Origin: Gari tellinella | Taxonomy: Eukaryota > Mollusca > Bivalvia > Cardiida > Psammobiidae | Direction: 5' to 3' | DNA length: 64,000 nucleotides | NCBI GenBank assembly: GCA_922989275.2 | Contig: OV277869.1 | Coordinates: 22,826,189 to 22,890,188, forward strand | Shown: piece by piece, positions 10,747 through 23,236 of the stretch | How the letters are laid out: each line of letters opens with the position of its first letter | How positions within the stretch are numbered: the stretch's first letter is position 1 | The notes under the pieces: generated by a model | What the model was told of the DNA's origin: nothing | What the model saw: only the letters and a program-made list of their open reading frames with translations | Database searches by the model: none | Made by a program: the position numbers and the translations under genes

Positions 10747-13206
10747 ATAAAATTTGTTGATTTCAAAAATAAACACTGGCATTTTCTACAACTGAAAGAA
10801 AAATATCTTAGCTGTCCTTTAAGACCATTGTTATGGAAATCGGCCTAAAATTGAGGATTTTATGAAAGGTTTTGTAACAGGGCGTGATATATTTTTGCGC
10901 GAGCGCTTGCTCCCTTTTATCGGCAAATTCATTTGGTAACCGCTCTTTAACTCGCCATAAAAATGATCAATGTAAAAATTAGAATATGTTATTTTCACAA
11001 GTGAAAGATAAATATCTTAGCCTTCTTTTAAGATCATTATAATGAAAATCGGGTAAAAATTAAGGATTTTATGTAACTTAAACTAACAGTAGGTAACCAT
11101 TCAACACGATAAAAAACGCGATAGCCCGCTATCGGCGTACCGGTGCAGTTGAATTAAGCGTTATCGCGCTTACAGGTATTGGACGACAACATTTTCGGGA
11201 AAATGCAGATTTGTGTATATGATTCTTCTCCAGGGTATACTTCCTCCATGCTTTAACTATATTTTGTCTATGAAGTACATAACTTATGCAATTTTTACCT
11301 GTAACCTACTTACTATAACGTTTTTACCAGTATTTTCGTTTGCGCCCTTTTTATAGATTGCTTGTCATATTTTATTGATTTACTTTATAATCACACTCAA
11401 TGTTTAACAGTTACAGAGGAATACACATGAAAAGCCAATGACGACACGCATAAAAGGTCACTTGCCGTATGAGCGAAAGTCTGAATATCAGCCCCCAGGC
11501 CCAAGCAAAGGTTATTTCTCTGCTTTTTCTAAGGCCTATAATATATAAAATGCGTATGTTGCTTTTACTGTTAACCACAGGTTAGCATATCTCCCCACCT
11601 ACACGGTACCTAGTCACTGTTGTGACAGGAAATTGCTAAAAACGAACTTGTTAGTTACTTCTTCTCGAAGCGTCTAGTGTAAATGGTGAACCATAGTATT
11701 CGTGTGTGAAACACCATATTAACTACTTTTTAGTACTGTCCATCCCGGACGTTTGTTACAAACCAGACATAATTACTCCCGGCCATATATGCGTGTAGTC
11801 ATTACCTAACATGGCAAGACCTACTTTAAACTATATTAAATTTCCTATTGCATGTGCCTTACCTCTGCAGAACAGTCAAACTATTGACAGTCTATCAGTA
11901 TTTGCTAGATTACCTCAGTTGACAAGTACTTCCTGCATTTATTTATAAGCAATTGCATGTTTCACCTGTCAATTCAATTACAGGTAACCGTGATTATTTG
12001 ACTTTTCTCCTTAACCTTTACCGATCTATCTGACAGATTTTCCCTATTTATAGCTGACTGCATTTTGACTCTGAAAATGTTTGCTGTTCTTATTGTGTAC
12101 ATGTTTCTGACGGCATTCCGTCTCAACCCCTGTTTTAACCCCATTATTTTACCATCTCGGTATTTCATAGATTTCCATATTCATGATCCTACCTTTTTGT
12201 ACATGTATATGTTTTCTTCATCTTAAACAGATTAATGTTCTTAAATCTTATTCTACAGTAACCTACCATATGCAAAATTACTTTAATTTGAGTACAATAA
12301 GTCGAAATTGTCTAACCCGACCTGTTTTTCTCCTTTTCAGTTCTCTTTCTGATCAAACTACAGTTGTGCTGTATGCATGTGTCTTTAGCTTAACTTCTAA
12401 CAGTTTGCCAGTTGGCCGCAAAAATGACCGCATTTTTATAATTTTCTGATTTATTTTTCATAGCTTTATTTAGTTAAACAATCACGCTGTAAACTTCTTT
12501 TTATTATAACGCGTTTCACAATTAATAATTATTCTTTAAAATTTGGTTCTTTTGCTAACTTCATAAACTCTTTCCTGCCGATAACTTGACATTTTTCTAA
12601 TTACATGTATCTGCCTATTTTTACTAAATAGCCTACCCAAGCTCTGTTATTTAGACCTGTAGCCGCAAAAGGTGATCGTAATTTCATATCTCTCTGATAC
12701 ATTTTTTATTTCCGCTTTAAACTTCATTCAGCAAAACGCTTCGATAAAATGTCTGCTATAGTTCTACACATTTAAACGCTTTGCTAATCTCCATTTAATT
12801 TCTGTTTTGAGTTTATCTATCTCTCTAACCTTTTGACTGAGTTCAACACAATATGTTCCCGTTGTTTTCGCGTTCATTCTTAAAACTTTTTACTTAAGTA
12901 TGTAGATTCGCATAATCGCTAATAATTTCTTTTGTTTGAAAATCTCTTAATTTGAGCTGTTTCCAATTTATTCCAAAACAGTGCCATACTTTCAATTTGC
13001 TAACCTAGCCTTTTAACAATTTTTACATTCCGGTGAAAACTAATATGCTCTCTGTAATACTGCAAGCATTTGAAGACTTAAACATTTTGCAACAATTTTG
13101 AAATATTCTGATCTGTCATTTCTAAACACAAAGAGTTTCAACAGTACTCACGTTTTCCTCTGGCCTTGTGATCGTATAATCCTGGTCACGGCACCAAATT
13201 CGTAGG
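10747..13206. repeat. LTR-element interior, copy B
   Basis: Near-identical duplicate of 7843-10302 in the same orientation, ending at the 10-nt spacer before the right LTR. Confidence 0.9.
13179..13196 (-). other. Primer-binding site, tRNA-His type (copy B)
   Basis: Same 18 bases as 10275-10292. The spacer aattcgtagg (13197-13206) separates it from the 5' LTR. This is the site belonging to the outer, TSD-flanked element. Confidence 0.8.
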
Positions 13207-13571
13207 TGTGGTGATATGGCCTACTAGTGACAACTCAACTCCAGTACTTCAAGTTAGATACTTTAATACATGGCATCACGCCACAATGCGTACCGAGCCT
13301 GCCTGGTCTGGTTCTCTAGTCTACTGGACTCCCCATAATGACCATCATCTTAGTTTTTCCAACTTATTTATAATACTCTATCTTAATTGTCCTAACACGC
13401 ATCACCCATCAAATTGACAGTTTGACCTCAATTTGAACGGTAGTGCGTGTCCCATGGACAGTGATTAATTTACTTGCACCGACCAGGCATCTTGGTCACA
13501 CAACCGTATATATTTATAATACACAATTACAATTTCATGCGTGTCAAATGATATTTATATATATCATTACA
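13207..13571 (-). repeat. 5' LTR (365 bp)
   Basis: Partner of 543-907, ending ACA followed by the target copy GAGC. Differences from the left LTR include cgaccagg for caaccagg and tatatatcatt for tatttatcaat. Confidence 0.85.
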
Positions 13572-13575
13572 GAGC
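13572..13575. repeat. Target-site duplication (right), GAGC
   Basis: Matches 539-542. Confidence 0.75.
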
Positions 13576-14810
13576 CACGGCGACTTCATTGAAATTCGGT
13601 TTGTTAGTTAGTTATATAATTGTGAAACTAATTATAATGTACTTACATGTACGCTAGTTTTGGTACCTACATGTAAAGTGATCATGTATATCTCAAATAT
13701 AGATTTTGAATAGATATCAATGTTTTCCACGTTTTTGCGATGAAGACCGTAGGTAATAATGTCTTAAACAGTACCCTCAGTCGTTTGTAGTGACGTTACC
13801 CCACCCCGAAGTTGACCCAATTTCACGAAGCAACTTATACACAAACGTCGGCTCAAAAGCCTCAGCTAAACGTATTTTCCTAGAGGAAAGGTTAGATACT
13901 AATTTTACTTAGCGAAAATACGTAGAATGTTTCAGAATATGGGTCCAGGTCTAATTTTCGATCCATTTCGTTCAGATTTCCAAGATGCAGTACAGTAGAA
14001 ATGCAAGATGCGGTACAGTTAACTGTCACTTGCTTGCAAGACGCGGTACAGTGATGGTAGAATGAAATGGCCAAATTTACAAAACGTGCAACTGTTTCGC
14101 TAACACGAGGAGAAAATCCTAATACAAAGAGTTACTATCTATCTGTAGAGGGAAAACAATTACACTTTACATGTATATAATGCACATATTCGACCAATTT
14201 GTGTAAAGTCGTCACACATTGTTAGTGATAGGGCAGACTAAACTCTCATAATTCACGGACCATTCGACGTTTGTAACAGAAGAGGCTTGTTTGTGACAGG
14301 CAGAAATTAGTTCTGATTCGGTACGATTTAACGTTTAATACTTATGTGTTGCAATAAGTGTGTAATAGACGTATTTCTTACCTGGCCTGACATTGTTTAA
14401 GTCAATTCACCATGGATTCCGTATCACTTTGGAGCAACATCCGCTGTACGATGTATACCAGTGATACTGATTCAAATGTTATAGACACTTGGAGATTTTT
14501 ACAAAAGTAGGTCAAGGGCCCCAAGGCACAATGGCAAACATGTTGGCATGGTTGGAAAGGTCTTGACTCTTGACATGTAGGTAAGACACATGTCAAGTAT
14601 AAAAGGCCCATGTGCAATAATTATAATGAAAGCGTTATAGCAAAGGTTAAGGTTTGTGACACAGACAGACAGACAAACAGGCAGGGCAAAAACTAAATAC
14701 CCACGATCACAGAATTTTGGGGCATAAAAATTGAGAAACTGGTATCAGTATCCCTCAAAATGACAACAGCCCAAATTCCAGGTCACTTGAACAACTTCAC
14801 ATACAGTAAA
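13576..14810. other. No gene seen; repeat-like spacer
   Basis: AT-rich sequence with no exon I can support. Positions 14400-14690 look like the tail of a dispersed repeat, ending in an acagacagacag run at 14661. I searched by eye for the next ABCG exon (rest of Walker A) on minus and did not find it. Confidence 0.4.
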
Positions 14811-14813
14811 ACC

Positions 14814-15030
14814 CCTCTATGACAACCACTCAATTATTAGGTGTTAAAGGCAGATGGCTGCTTAGAAGCCTTAGAATATAAAGCAAGGTCAAAGTGAAAC
14901 AGAATGCTCGTTTAGTAGCATTCTGTTTCACTTTCACCTTGCTTTAAGCTGTCACCTGCCTTATACATGTATGTAATCAATTTGTCTTGTTGCAAGTGGT
15001 TGGTCCCATTTTAACAGAGTGGTTTTAATA
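14814..15030. mobile_element. Hairpin MITE, TA-flanked CAGTARAACC family
   Basis: The left end is TA followed by CAGTAAAACCCCTCTATGAC. The centre is a long palindrome around 14910 (arms with aaagcaaggtcaaagtgaaacag). The right end is degraded (gtggttttaatatg). It is the same family as 31200-31408 and 49129-49330. Confidence 0.65.
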
Positions 15031-15466
15031 TGTATAAGTACTGTTTTTCCTTAATAAGCAGTAAGTCTGTTAAAATTTGAAGCCAATCCCTGCAACAGTG
15101 TAAGAGAAGTCAGCTGCACTCGATTTTCCCCTATATATTCTATGTACTATATAGGGGAAGACAGTAACTTTCAGCATGTTAGGGTCTTAATCTTCATTGT
15201 CAATTTAACCTTAAGATTATTCAATAGCCTATTTCTAGTTTGGAAGACAGGTGATCACTTAAAGCAGGTTGAAAGTAGAGCAGAATGTGCCTATCTGCTA
15301 GAATATAGAAAAAACATTTCTTATGGTACAGTCATCATCATGAAGGTATAAAGTGGAACTCAGCTGTCTTCAGTGGAGGAATAAATTAAATGAGTTAAAA
15401 TGTGTATCTATTGAGTAAAGGGTTATTTTAACAGGAAATAATGACATTTTAGCAACCGTCACTGAC

Positions 15467-15515
15467 CTTGCACCTACTATTGCCAGCAAAGTTCCAGGTC
15501 CCACATGCCCATACA
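15467..15515 (-). CDS. ABCG exon leading into Walker A
   Basis: Minus strand: acceptor tatgtttttcag, 49 coding bases, donor AAG|gtcagt. It encodes YGHVGPGTLLAIVGA plus a split codon (AG), expected to be completed to Ser or Arg by the next exon. PGTLLAIVGA matches the PGELLAIMGA block typical of ABCG proteins. Confidence 0.75.
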
Positions 15516-18376
15516 CTGAAAAACATAACACAGAGTAAGGAACGACAATATTCTTCCCAGGAGCTTGCTGCTTTACTTTCAGCCTGGTTTAGGCAGCAAC
15601 CATCTTTCCTAACCCATTACCAACAAGCACCTTAGAGCTGATATCCCTTGCCGCAGCGATTGTCCAGAAGAAAGTGGCAAACTTTATTGTGGGAGGAAGG
15701 GGCAAATGGTGATCACCTGTCTTTAAAGATCAACATTCAATTATTTAAGCTTTTTACAAAGTTTTATAAAATCCAATCAATTTTGTACATTTTAAAGCCT
15801 AAACAATACAAAAAATAAAGCCGTTTGTAGCATTATAAATCTAAGTATGACAGGGGCAGGTAACTCTTGATTCAAATTCAACAGTAATTAAACACTTTCA
15901 AGAACTTATAATTGTGTGCAAGTATTATTAAAAAAAATCAGAACTGTAGAATTTACTAGAGTGTAAACACATTTTCAACTCATCAAGGGCAGAGTATTCT
16001 TGACTAATTTGCACATTTTCGATAATAATTGAACTCATTCTATAAATAATAGCCATATATGATTTTTTTTTTTTTCAAAATCCATTCACATTTGTACACA
16101 ATAGCATGTAAACAATAAAGCCATGTTGAGCATTACTAAGTACATAAAGGGCAGATAACTCTTGCCACAAAGTATCCTATTTTGACAATAATTGCTACCC
16201 TTATATTTAGATACATCATGTGTAAGTTAAATCAAAATCCATTAAAGACTGTAGTTTCTAGATGGTAAAAACTGTTAAATATGGGTTTTTTTACTCATCA
16301 AGGGCAGATAACTGTTGACTAGTTTCTCCGTTTTTCAAAAATGATAACAATTATTTGAAAACTAATAGCCATACATAGTTTAAGAGTTTGTTTTATCAAA
16401 ATTCATGCATATTTATAGATACTAGGATGTAAACAATTCTAAAATAAAGCATTTTCTATCATTTCAAAGTACATCAAGGGCAGATAACTATTGCCACAAG
16501 TATCCTTTTTTGACAATAATTGCACACCTTCAAGAACTTTTACTGATAGACATCGTGTGCAAGTATCATTTAAATCCATTCATAATTGTAGTTGCCAGAG
16601 AGTAAAAACAGTTAAATATGGCTTTTTTTACTTATCAAGGGCAGATAACTCATGACTAATTTCTCCGTTTTCAACAATAATCAAATTAATTTGAAAACTA
16701 ATAGCCATACATAATTCAAGAAAGTTTTTTCAAAAATCCATGCATATTTATAGGCTCTAGTATGTAAACAATACCAAAATAAAGCATTTTCTAGCATTTC
16801 TAAGTACATCAAGGGCAGATAACTCTTGTCAGAAGTATCCTTTTTTTACAATAACTGCACACATGCAAGAACGTGTACTTATAGACAATGTGTGCAAGTA
16901 TAAACAAAATATGTTGAATACTGTAGTTGCTAGAGTGTAAAAACTGTTAAATATGGCATTTTTAACACAAAAAGGGCAGATAACTCATAAATTCCTAAAA
17001 TTTTCTGAAAAAAATTTGATTTCCCACGGTGCTCCTATGATGACAAATAAGTATACCAAGTTTAATCCAAATCTTTTTATAGGTTTCGGAGATACAGTTG
17101 CGGACGGAAAACGTGACGGACGCACGGACGGCATTTTTAACACAAAAAGGGCAGATAACTCATAAATTCCTAAAATTTTCTGAAAAAAATTTGATTTCCC
17201 ACGGTGCTCCTATGATGACAAATAAGTATACCAAGTTTAATCCAAATCTGTTCATAGGTTTCGGAGATACAGTTGCGGACGGAAAACGCACGCACGCACA
17301 GCCGGACGGACAGACCTAAAACAGTATCCCTCTGCCTTTCGGCAGGGGATAATAAATATGTCTTTTGATGCATTCAATTTATTACTACACTGTAGAAAAT
17401 AGTTCCACTTGAAAGTTATGAATATGCACCTTTTTTTAGCAAATGGCAGCAGCTCTTAAAGCAGACTGAAGATAAAGCAGAATGCACCTCAACCCATTAC
17501 CCCATAAATACACCTTTTTACGCCACTAAATTATAAGATGGTACTACATTATTTAGTAGGTGTGCTGTGATATATATCTTAGACTTATTATTTAAGGATT
17601 CTGTGATAAGCAATTTTATTTGTTACTAATTTTTTACAGCTACGGCTGATAAACCTACAATGTCTTAGTGTTTCATAATCGGCTGATTTTCATAATCAAT
17701 CATCAAATATAATTGGACAAACCATTTGGATTAAACATCTATTATACAATTGAAATGAGATATTCAAATTTTGTGTATAAATTTAGTAATGGAAATTGAA
17801 AAAATTGACCCAAAAATAAGCAGATTTTTTTTTATTATTTTAATTGCACACCTGTAGATTAATAGATATAATCTACATACATTAAAAATGTATTAAAGGT
17901 TTTTTTACATTTTACATGAAATAATATAGCTATTTTACTTACAATATAATAAAAAAAAATTATTTTGATCAATGGATTATTTGATTTAATAATTATCTAT
18001 CGAATGAGCACTTTTGAATAATCGATCATGGTTTAAACACTACAATGTCTTATATCCATTATAATGATTGAATTAACAAATTTTATTAGACTAATTGGGG
18101 ATCTGGTTCTGTACTGTTTACATAACACAAGCATTCTGTTTACTGATACTACACTAATTGTAAATGACTAGTTTACTTTTTGCTTGGGTTCAAAGGGGTT
18201 AAATAGACAATGTCATCAAAGGTACAGTTTAGTCCTTACCATCCTTCAGCACATGTTTGGGTGGGGTCAGAGAGTCTGGTCTGTGACAAGGCGAGTCGTT
18301 TGGTGGGTCTATGTACACATTAATGTTCTCCCAAGACAGTGAAACGGTCTCAACCGAGTCCACTAAAGAGATGCAT
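15467..18376 (-). CDS. ABCG-type (white-like) ABC transporter, two exons of a partial gene
   Basis: Exons 18376-18240 (137 nt) and 15515-15467 (49 nt) join in frame (GAT G + TG TAT) to give the start of an ABCG nucleotide-binding domain. The first exon carries VSLSWENINVY, the usual beta-strand opening of ABCG half-transporters, and ends in KHVLKD. The second continues VYGHVGPGTLLAIVGA and stops two bases into the next codon, just before the GKT of Walker A. ABCG proteins are membrane half-transporters that dimerise to move pigments precursors, sterols or xenobiotics. The substrate cannot be told from 61 residues. The 5' exons and all exons after Walker A were not found; the LTR element lies on the 3' side and may sit in the next intron. 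Confidence 0.75.
15840..16955. repeat. Diverged tandem copies around 'gggcagataactc'
   Basis: The string agggcagataactcttg recurs at roughly 160-180-bp intervals (about 15853, 15990, 16148, 16300, 16478, 16640, 16812), with companions such as 'atagccatacata' and 'gtaaacaataccaaaataaagc'. It reads as an old tandem block inside a dispersed repeat. Confidence 0.6.
16956..17330. repeat. 175-bp direct duplication ending in a GACGG tract
   Basis: gcatttttaacacaaaaagg starts at 16956 and at 17131. Each copy ends in gttgcggacggaaaacg followed by a cgcacggacgg-type run. The frames at 16953 and 17098 are products of the duplication. Confidence 0.8.
17331..18239. other. AT-rich spacer with a MITE fragment
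   Basis: 17455-17530 carries a broken copy of the CCCATTACCCC MITE (cttaaagcagactgaag and aacccattaccccataaata). The rest is AT-rich with no exon seen. Confidence 0.45.
18240..18376 (-). CDS. ABCG exon with SWENINVY block
   Basis: Minus strand: acceptor ttcttacctttcag, 137 nt, donor GGATG|gtaagg. After one base completing the previous codon the frame reads CISLVDSVETVSLSWENINV and ends KHVLKD. A short insert rich in Pro, Asp and Cys (about DPPNDSPCHRPDSLTPP) lies between the two conserved blocks, where ABCG proteins vary. The open frame runs 5' into the intron (to 18591) but that part does not look coding. Confidence 0.75.
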
Positions 18377-18429
18377 CTGAAAGGTAAGAATTGAATAAGA
18401 GTGCCTCTGTAACAGGACTGCTGAAAAAT

Positions 18430-18560
18430 CACAGCCCCTACCAGCCTCAGCATCAGGACTTGAAACCCAGGGTACTCTGTACTACTCTCTGTCATACCTT
18501 GCCAGGCCTCTGAGCTACCAAGCCAGGCCTTTTTCTGGTGCACTTCTCTGGTTCCGTTCC
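18430..18560 (-). repeat. tRNA-derived SINE fragment
   Basis: On minus the stretch reads cttggtagctcagaggcctg followed about 45 nt later by ctgggtttcaagtcc. These resemble Pol III A and B boxes of a tRNA head, with an enlarged middle. It lies directly upstream of the ABCG exon in the intron. Confidence 0.45.
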
Positions 18561-19266
18561 AGTGAACTGAGTTCAACTGACCCATTGCCAATGAGTAATT
18601 TTAAAATAATTTCGTAAAAAAAATCCCAATTGAAACAAAAATTAAACTTGTTTTTCTAGTTGTTCCATATTCTATATCTAAGGCGCTCACCAAAGTACAA
18701 AGTTCCAAGATTTAAGTAGACTTTATCACTAAAGGTTTTTAATACACCCATTAGCACCTTGTTACAAGAAGCAAATGTGTCAGGATAATGTTGATGTGTG
18801 TACTCCATAATAACTCCATATGAACTATAGAGGCAGAGTAAATGTACAGTCACTAAGATAAGCAGAGTATCCGAGTACTTTACCCAATTGAAATTGGTGA
18901 AATACCCAATTACTTGAAAACTAATGGGTGACAGTACCCAACAAAAGCAAAAGGAAAGCCAAACATTTAAAAATGAAACGAGTACTCAATTGCTTTTTAA
19001 TTTCATCGGGTTATCAACTGAATTTTTACTTTAGTCAAACGTGTGTAAACAAAAGTTGCATATAGAAATATGTAAACACTGAAAATCATTTTAGACAGTT
19101 AACGACAATACCCAGAAAGCACTGTGGAAAGGACAAGGATAGGAAATCCAAGTTTATTTTCCTACTGATATCCAATTATATTACAAATCATGGGGTTCTG
19201 GACTGTGGATACCCAAATGAAATAGAAACCACGGGGTTGTGTCAATGCAATACCAAATGCATTTTC

Positions 19267-19980
19267 CAACAAGAGCACCGCAGTGCGGCAAAATACGCCC
19301 GTCATGGCCGGCGGGTGTCAAAGTCGTCCGGACTCAGGCCGACTGGAAAAAGTCGCCCGGAGTGTAGGCCCGACTATCGATCTCAAACAGGAACCAAATA
19401 TCAAATTTGAAATCAATTGAATAAAAAAGAAAAAAGTTCTGGGTTTTTTAAAAAATGCCCATTTTTGACAATAAAGGGGGCATAACTCTGCTAAAAATAG
19501 TCGCCAATGTCTGAAATTTAACAGGAACCAATATTCACAGGTGCCTTCCCTGTATGATGAGAAAGCTAAATATGAAATTCGATTACAATAGACAAAATGT
19601 AAGTAAAATTATTATCAGGAAACAATATATTGTTAAAAAAATTGTGTGAAGGGGCATAACTCTGAAAATACGGAGTCAAACCAAAACACGTAATATATAT
19701 TAAGTCACTTCATATACTGTATCACCATATCAAATTTGAAATCAATTGAATAAAAAATAAAAAAGTTCTGTTTTTTTTTTTAAAAATGCCCATTTTCGCC
19801 AATAAAGGGGCATAACTCTGCTAAAAATAGTTGCCAACGTCTGAAACGCGAACTCGTCTGAACTATTGTGGTATGGAATATTTGTAGGAAGTTTAATCAA
19901 AATCGGTAAATAAATGAAGGTGAGAGAGCGCTAACAAGAAAAGTTAACGGACGGACGGACGGTCTCACAGTTGGACATTT
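19267..19980. repeat. GACGG-type dispersed repeat (bivalve-like)
   Basis: It starts caagagcaccgcagtgcgg with a hairpin. It has an internal direct repeat ('catatcaaatttgaaatcaa' near 19400 and 19728, 'ggggcataactctgctaaaa' near 19478 and 19806), and ends in gttaacggacggacggacgg. Confidence 0.6.
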
Positions 19981-20099
19981 GTTGGGTATTTTTTTTGTTT
20001 AAAAATACCCAACAGTACACTAAAATACCCAACAATAACAATAGGGCAATCACGGAATGAATGGAATCTATTGTTCTCCCTACCCAACAAAGGACCTTT

Positions 20100-20385
20100 C
20101 GTGCGCTCGGACGGACGTACGGACGTTCTTAGGAGACGGTTGTTGTGGTTTTTTTTGCTATATAAACACTAACCCTAAAACTAACCCCACATGCGTGATT
20201 TTGAACCCCACATGCGTGATTTTGAACCCCACAATACTCTCTTTCAACCCCACAATCACTAACTGGCCAGATTAATGACCGAAACGGACCCCATAAGGTA
20301 GCTCCTGTAAGCCCGGACGGACGGACGGACAGACGGGCGATCACAACAGCTCACCTTGAGCCTTCGGCTCAGGTGAGCTAAAAAG
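20100..20385. repeat. GACGG / GCTCACC repeat 3' end
   Basis: Contains 'gaaccccacatgcgtgattt' in tandem (20185-20250), a gacggacggacggacag run, then the hairpin agctcaccttgagccttcgg closing on aggtgagcta. This 3' module is shared with 40760-40820, 52060-52127 and 61190-61275. Confidence 0.65.
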
Positions 20386-20469
20386 GGACATTTCAAGTCA
20401 GAAAAATAGGTAGCCTATCGGACTACCCAACCAGTAATTTCAAGTAGCCCCTGACAATTTCAAGTAACC

Positions 20470-21130
20470 TCGGGCTACCGGTTAGATCGAGGCCTGCAAA
20501 GCATGGGTCTTGTGCATATTGAACCATTGAAGCGTCTTGTGTGAGACTCTACCTTTATATTTGATAGTTTGGTTAGAAATAACCATTGAAAATCACTAGA
20601 GCATGAGTATAATCCAGGTAAACTGCATGTGATTTGACAGTTACATTGACACCTCCAGAACAATATGCTGGTGGTCCTTCAGTGGACTGAGGAAAAGTCT
20701 TTAAGAGGGCTACAGTTGTAAACTGTACTCTGAAACTTAGTTTCAGACTTTAGGGCATTTCAGCATCAGGATAAACCTGTAACTTTCCGGACGTCAGTCT
20801 GGGCAACACAACGGGTGAAATCCTGCTCTGCGGAAATAAATAACATGTAACTCGGGATTCTATTGTTGTAAATAGTTGGTTAATATGTTGCAATAAAAGC
20901 AATAACGTGGCATCTGAGTTTTAGTTGTATTCCCCGTCCCACGGCACCAGGCTATACCCAGAGTACGGACTTGAGGAGTGTAGCGCTCCTGGGTGGGATC
21001 CAGACCTGCTGGGTCCCCTCGTCCTGCTACACAGAGAAGAAGTGGTTGGCAATTGTTGATGGACAGACGGACGGACGCCGGTATCACAATAGCACACCTT
21101 GAGCACTTTTGATGAGCTAATAAAAACAAA
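20470..21130. repeat. Dispersed repeat fragments
   Basis: 20500-20700 is related to 100-300. 20940-21120 ends with ggacagacggacggacgcc and a shortened GCTCACC-like end. No coding sequence is recognised. Confidence 0.45.
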
Positions 21131-21415
21131 TCAGGAAAACTAGTTAACAGGTCTTTTCCTGACAATTTTGCCTAAATAAGTGAAACCAATTCCAAAAATT
21201 CTTCTCAAAATACTGTACGTAGGCCTATTCGGTTTTTCTCGCAAAAAAATCCAAAATCAGACCAGGAACGTAGATTATCTATAATATACGTTCCTGATCA
21301 GACATTGCATTTTTCCACTTGTATAGTTCAGTGGTAGAGGGTCCGCCTGCACCTTATTCGTACTAAGTTAATGCAAGAAAACGCTTTTCAACCGAATTTT
21401 ACGCAAAGTGACAAC

Positions 21416-21560
21416 CAAACCCCCCCCCCCATGAAGAGTGGCCAATGTAAGATGAAGAGTGTGCCACACTCCCCCCCCCCCCCCCCCCCCCCCCATGAAG
21501 AGTGGCCAATGTAAGATGAAGAGTGTGCCACACTCACCCCCCACCCCCCCCTTTCCCCAA
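21416..21560. repeat. Poly-C and 'atgaagagtggccaatg' minisatellite
   Basis: Two near-identical 60-bp segments are separated by C runs of 12 and 24 bases and followed by another C-rich stretch. Poly-C/poly-G DNA can form quadruplexes and is prone to assembly error. Confidence 0.75.
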
Positions 21561-22878
21561 ATATCATTTTACTTCCTATGGACCTGTTTCCATAGGCATA
21601 TCTACCTTTTCAACTCAACTTCAATGATATCAGTTGACTTCGATCTGTTCGGACGTCCGAACATTCTCTAAATTAGTCTAATGGCGGAGCAACTGATTTT
21701 GTCATGACGTCATTGCAACTTAAGTGACGTAAGAAGTAATGGCGGTCGGCTTACTTTTTTTTATCAGCTCTTTCATTCAATTGTATTTTAATTTCAAACA
21801 ATAACAGAATTTACACGAGACTATCAAGTTAATTTTTATACGTACACACTTATAAAGTTGTAGATTCTACCTCTTATGAGTCTCAGCCTTTTTAAAAAAA
21901 GTTCTAAGAACGCCTGCGATCGGACTAGTCTGGTTCCCTGCCTAATATAACTCGATTATCACGTAGTGCGATTCTAACCACGTAGTGCTAGGGACAGGTG
22001 AACCAGTCTACGATCGGACCACCTCGTCTATTTCCGGTACGGTGTTATTTACTGACGCCTACGCTCACAATTATAATTTTAATTAAGGTGGTTCGCGGGT
22101 CTACCTTTTCCATGTTAAACTTCATTGAAACCTTGATAAATTATGAAATAAACCATATGGAGAGTGAAATAAAAAAAATAAAAAAAACACCGTTTTTTTT
22201 TTATAGCTAGGACCTTTTGTCGAGAAAAGTTCCATTTTTAATTAAACAGGAATATTTTCGTAATAAAATAGATCTAGATCTTTATAACATGTAAACTATA
22301 CAGACAATATAAGATATTGTCCAAAGGTCACTAGATCTAAATTTCAAATTACAAAATATCCAGCTGTTTAACAAACACCAATTTAGACTTAGTAGATATT
22401 TATTACATCTACTTAATTCTAATAGTCACAAACATTTAATGGCAATCTATAGCAGACTTTACTTTTTAAACATGATTCCCAGAAATTCAGACAAATTGTT
22501 AACACAAACCTAGTTACCTCCCTCATGGAGAAATCACAAATGTCTCCATGCCTCCCTTGAATTCAACTTTAAAATGCCATCAGCTCTAAATAATAACATA
22601 AGTCAAACCTGTTATAATGGACCATTGAATATGGTAGCCTCACTCACTCACGGTCAGAGACTCACGGTCTCTGCTCACGGTAGATCTTTGAAGACAGGTG
22701 ACTACTTAATGAATGACAACCTTTTTGAAAGGTAATGCATAAAAGTACGGAGTAAATACAGATCTGTATTTAGTCCGTGATAAAAGCTGCTTTAGGATCT
22801 ATCTGTCATGTGTTAAGCTCCAATCTTTCATATAGGCTATAAATCCTCACATGAATGTGTTGTTGTCACTTGACTATA

Positions 22879-23236
22879 CAGCGCTCCCTCTCTACAACGG
22901 CCCTCCAAACAACGATTCCCTCCTTACAACGACTTTTGCCGCTGTTCCCGAAACTGGACAATTATGTCTAACGCTTTTATTGCTGCAATATCGTCTGCTT
23001 AAAATTGTCGACTGCTGTTTTTCTAAAAGTTACATATTTGACCATTTCAGAGTAAAACACTTAATTACGAGTGACAAACAGCTTGAATCCAGATCAGACG
23101 CCGCGTTAAGCGGCGCCTGATCTGGATTCAAGCTGTTTGCAAATGTAAGCCAAATTCCCTCCCTGTAAGGACTCCCTCCGAACAACGAACATACTTTGTG
23201 TCTCCCATTGGATGTCGTTGTAGAGAGGGAACGCTG
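22879..23236. mobile_element. MITE, TA-flanked CAGCGCTCCCTCTCTACAAC family
   Basis: TIRs are CAGCGCTCCCTCTCTACAAC and its complement (cgttgtagagagggaacgctg), flanked by TA on both sides. The central palindrome (about 23080-23140) has arms reading agcttgaatccagatcagac. The CAG terminus and TA target suggest a Tc1/mariner-type transposase in trans. The open frames at 22851-23120 and 23030-23308 are shadows. Confidence 0.8.

Larger units (their letters stand above)
543..13571 (-). mobile_element. LTR retrotransposon, non-coding, with nested insertions and a partial tandem copy
   Basis: The element is defined by two 365-bp LTRs (543-907 and 13207-13571) that differ at only a handful of positions, flanked by the direct repeat GAGC. 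Read on the minus strand, the LTR begins TGTA and ends CACA. A tRNA-His primer-binding site follows 10 nt after the 5' LTR, and a polypurine tract (908-919 on plus is all pyrimidine) abuts the 3' LTR. No gag, protease, reverse transcriptase or integrase frame is visible in 12.3 kb of interior, so it is non-autonomous (LARD-like) or internally replaced. The interior contains short tandem repeats, a hAT-like element, a tRNA-like array, and a second shortened copy of the element sharing a central LTR (10303-10503). The high LTR similarity suggests recent insertion. Superfamily is unassigned; a His primer alone does not decide it. Confidence 0.85.
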
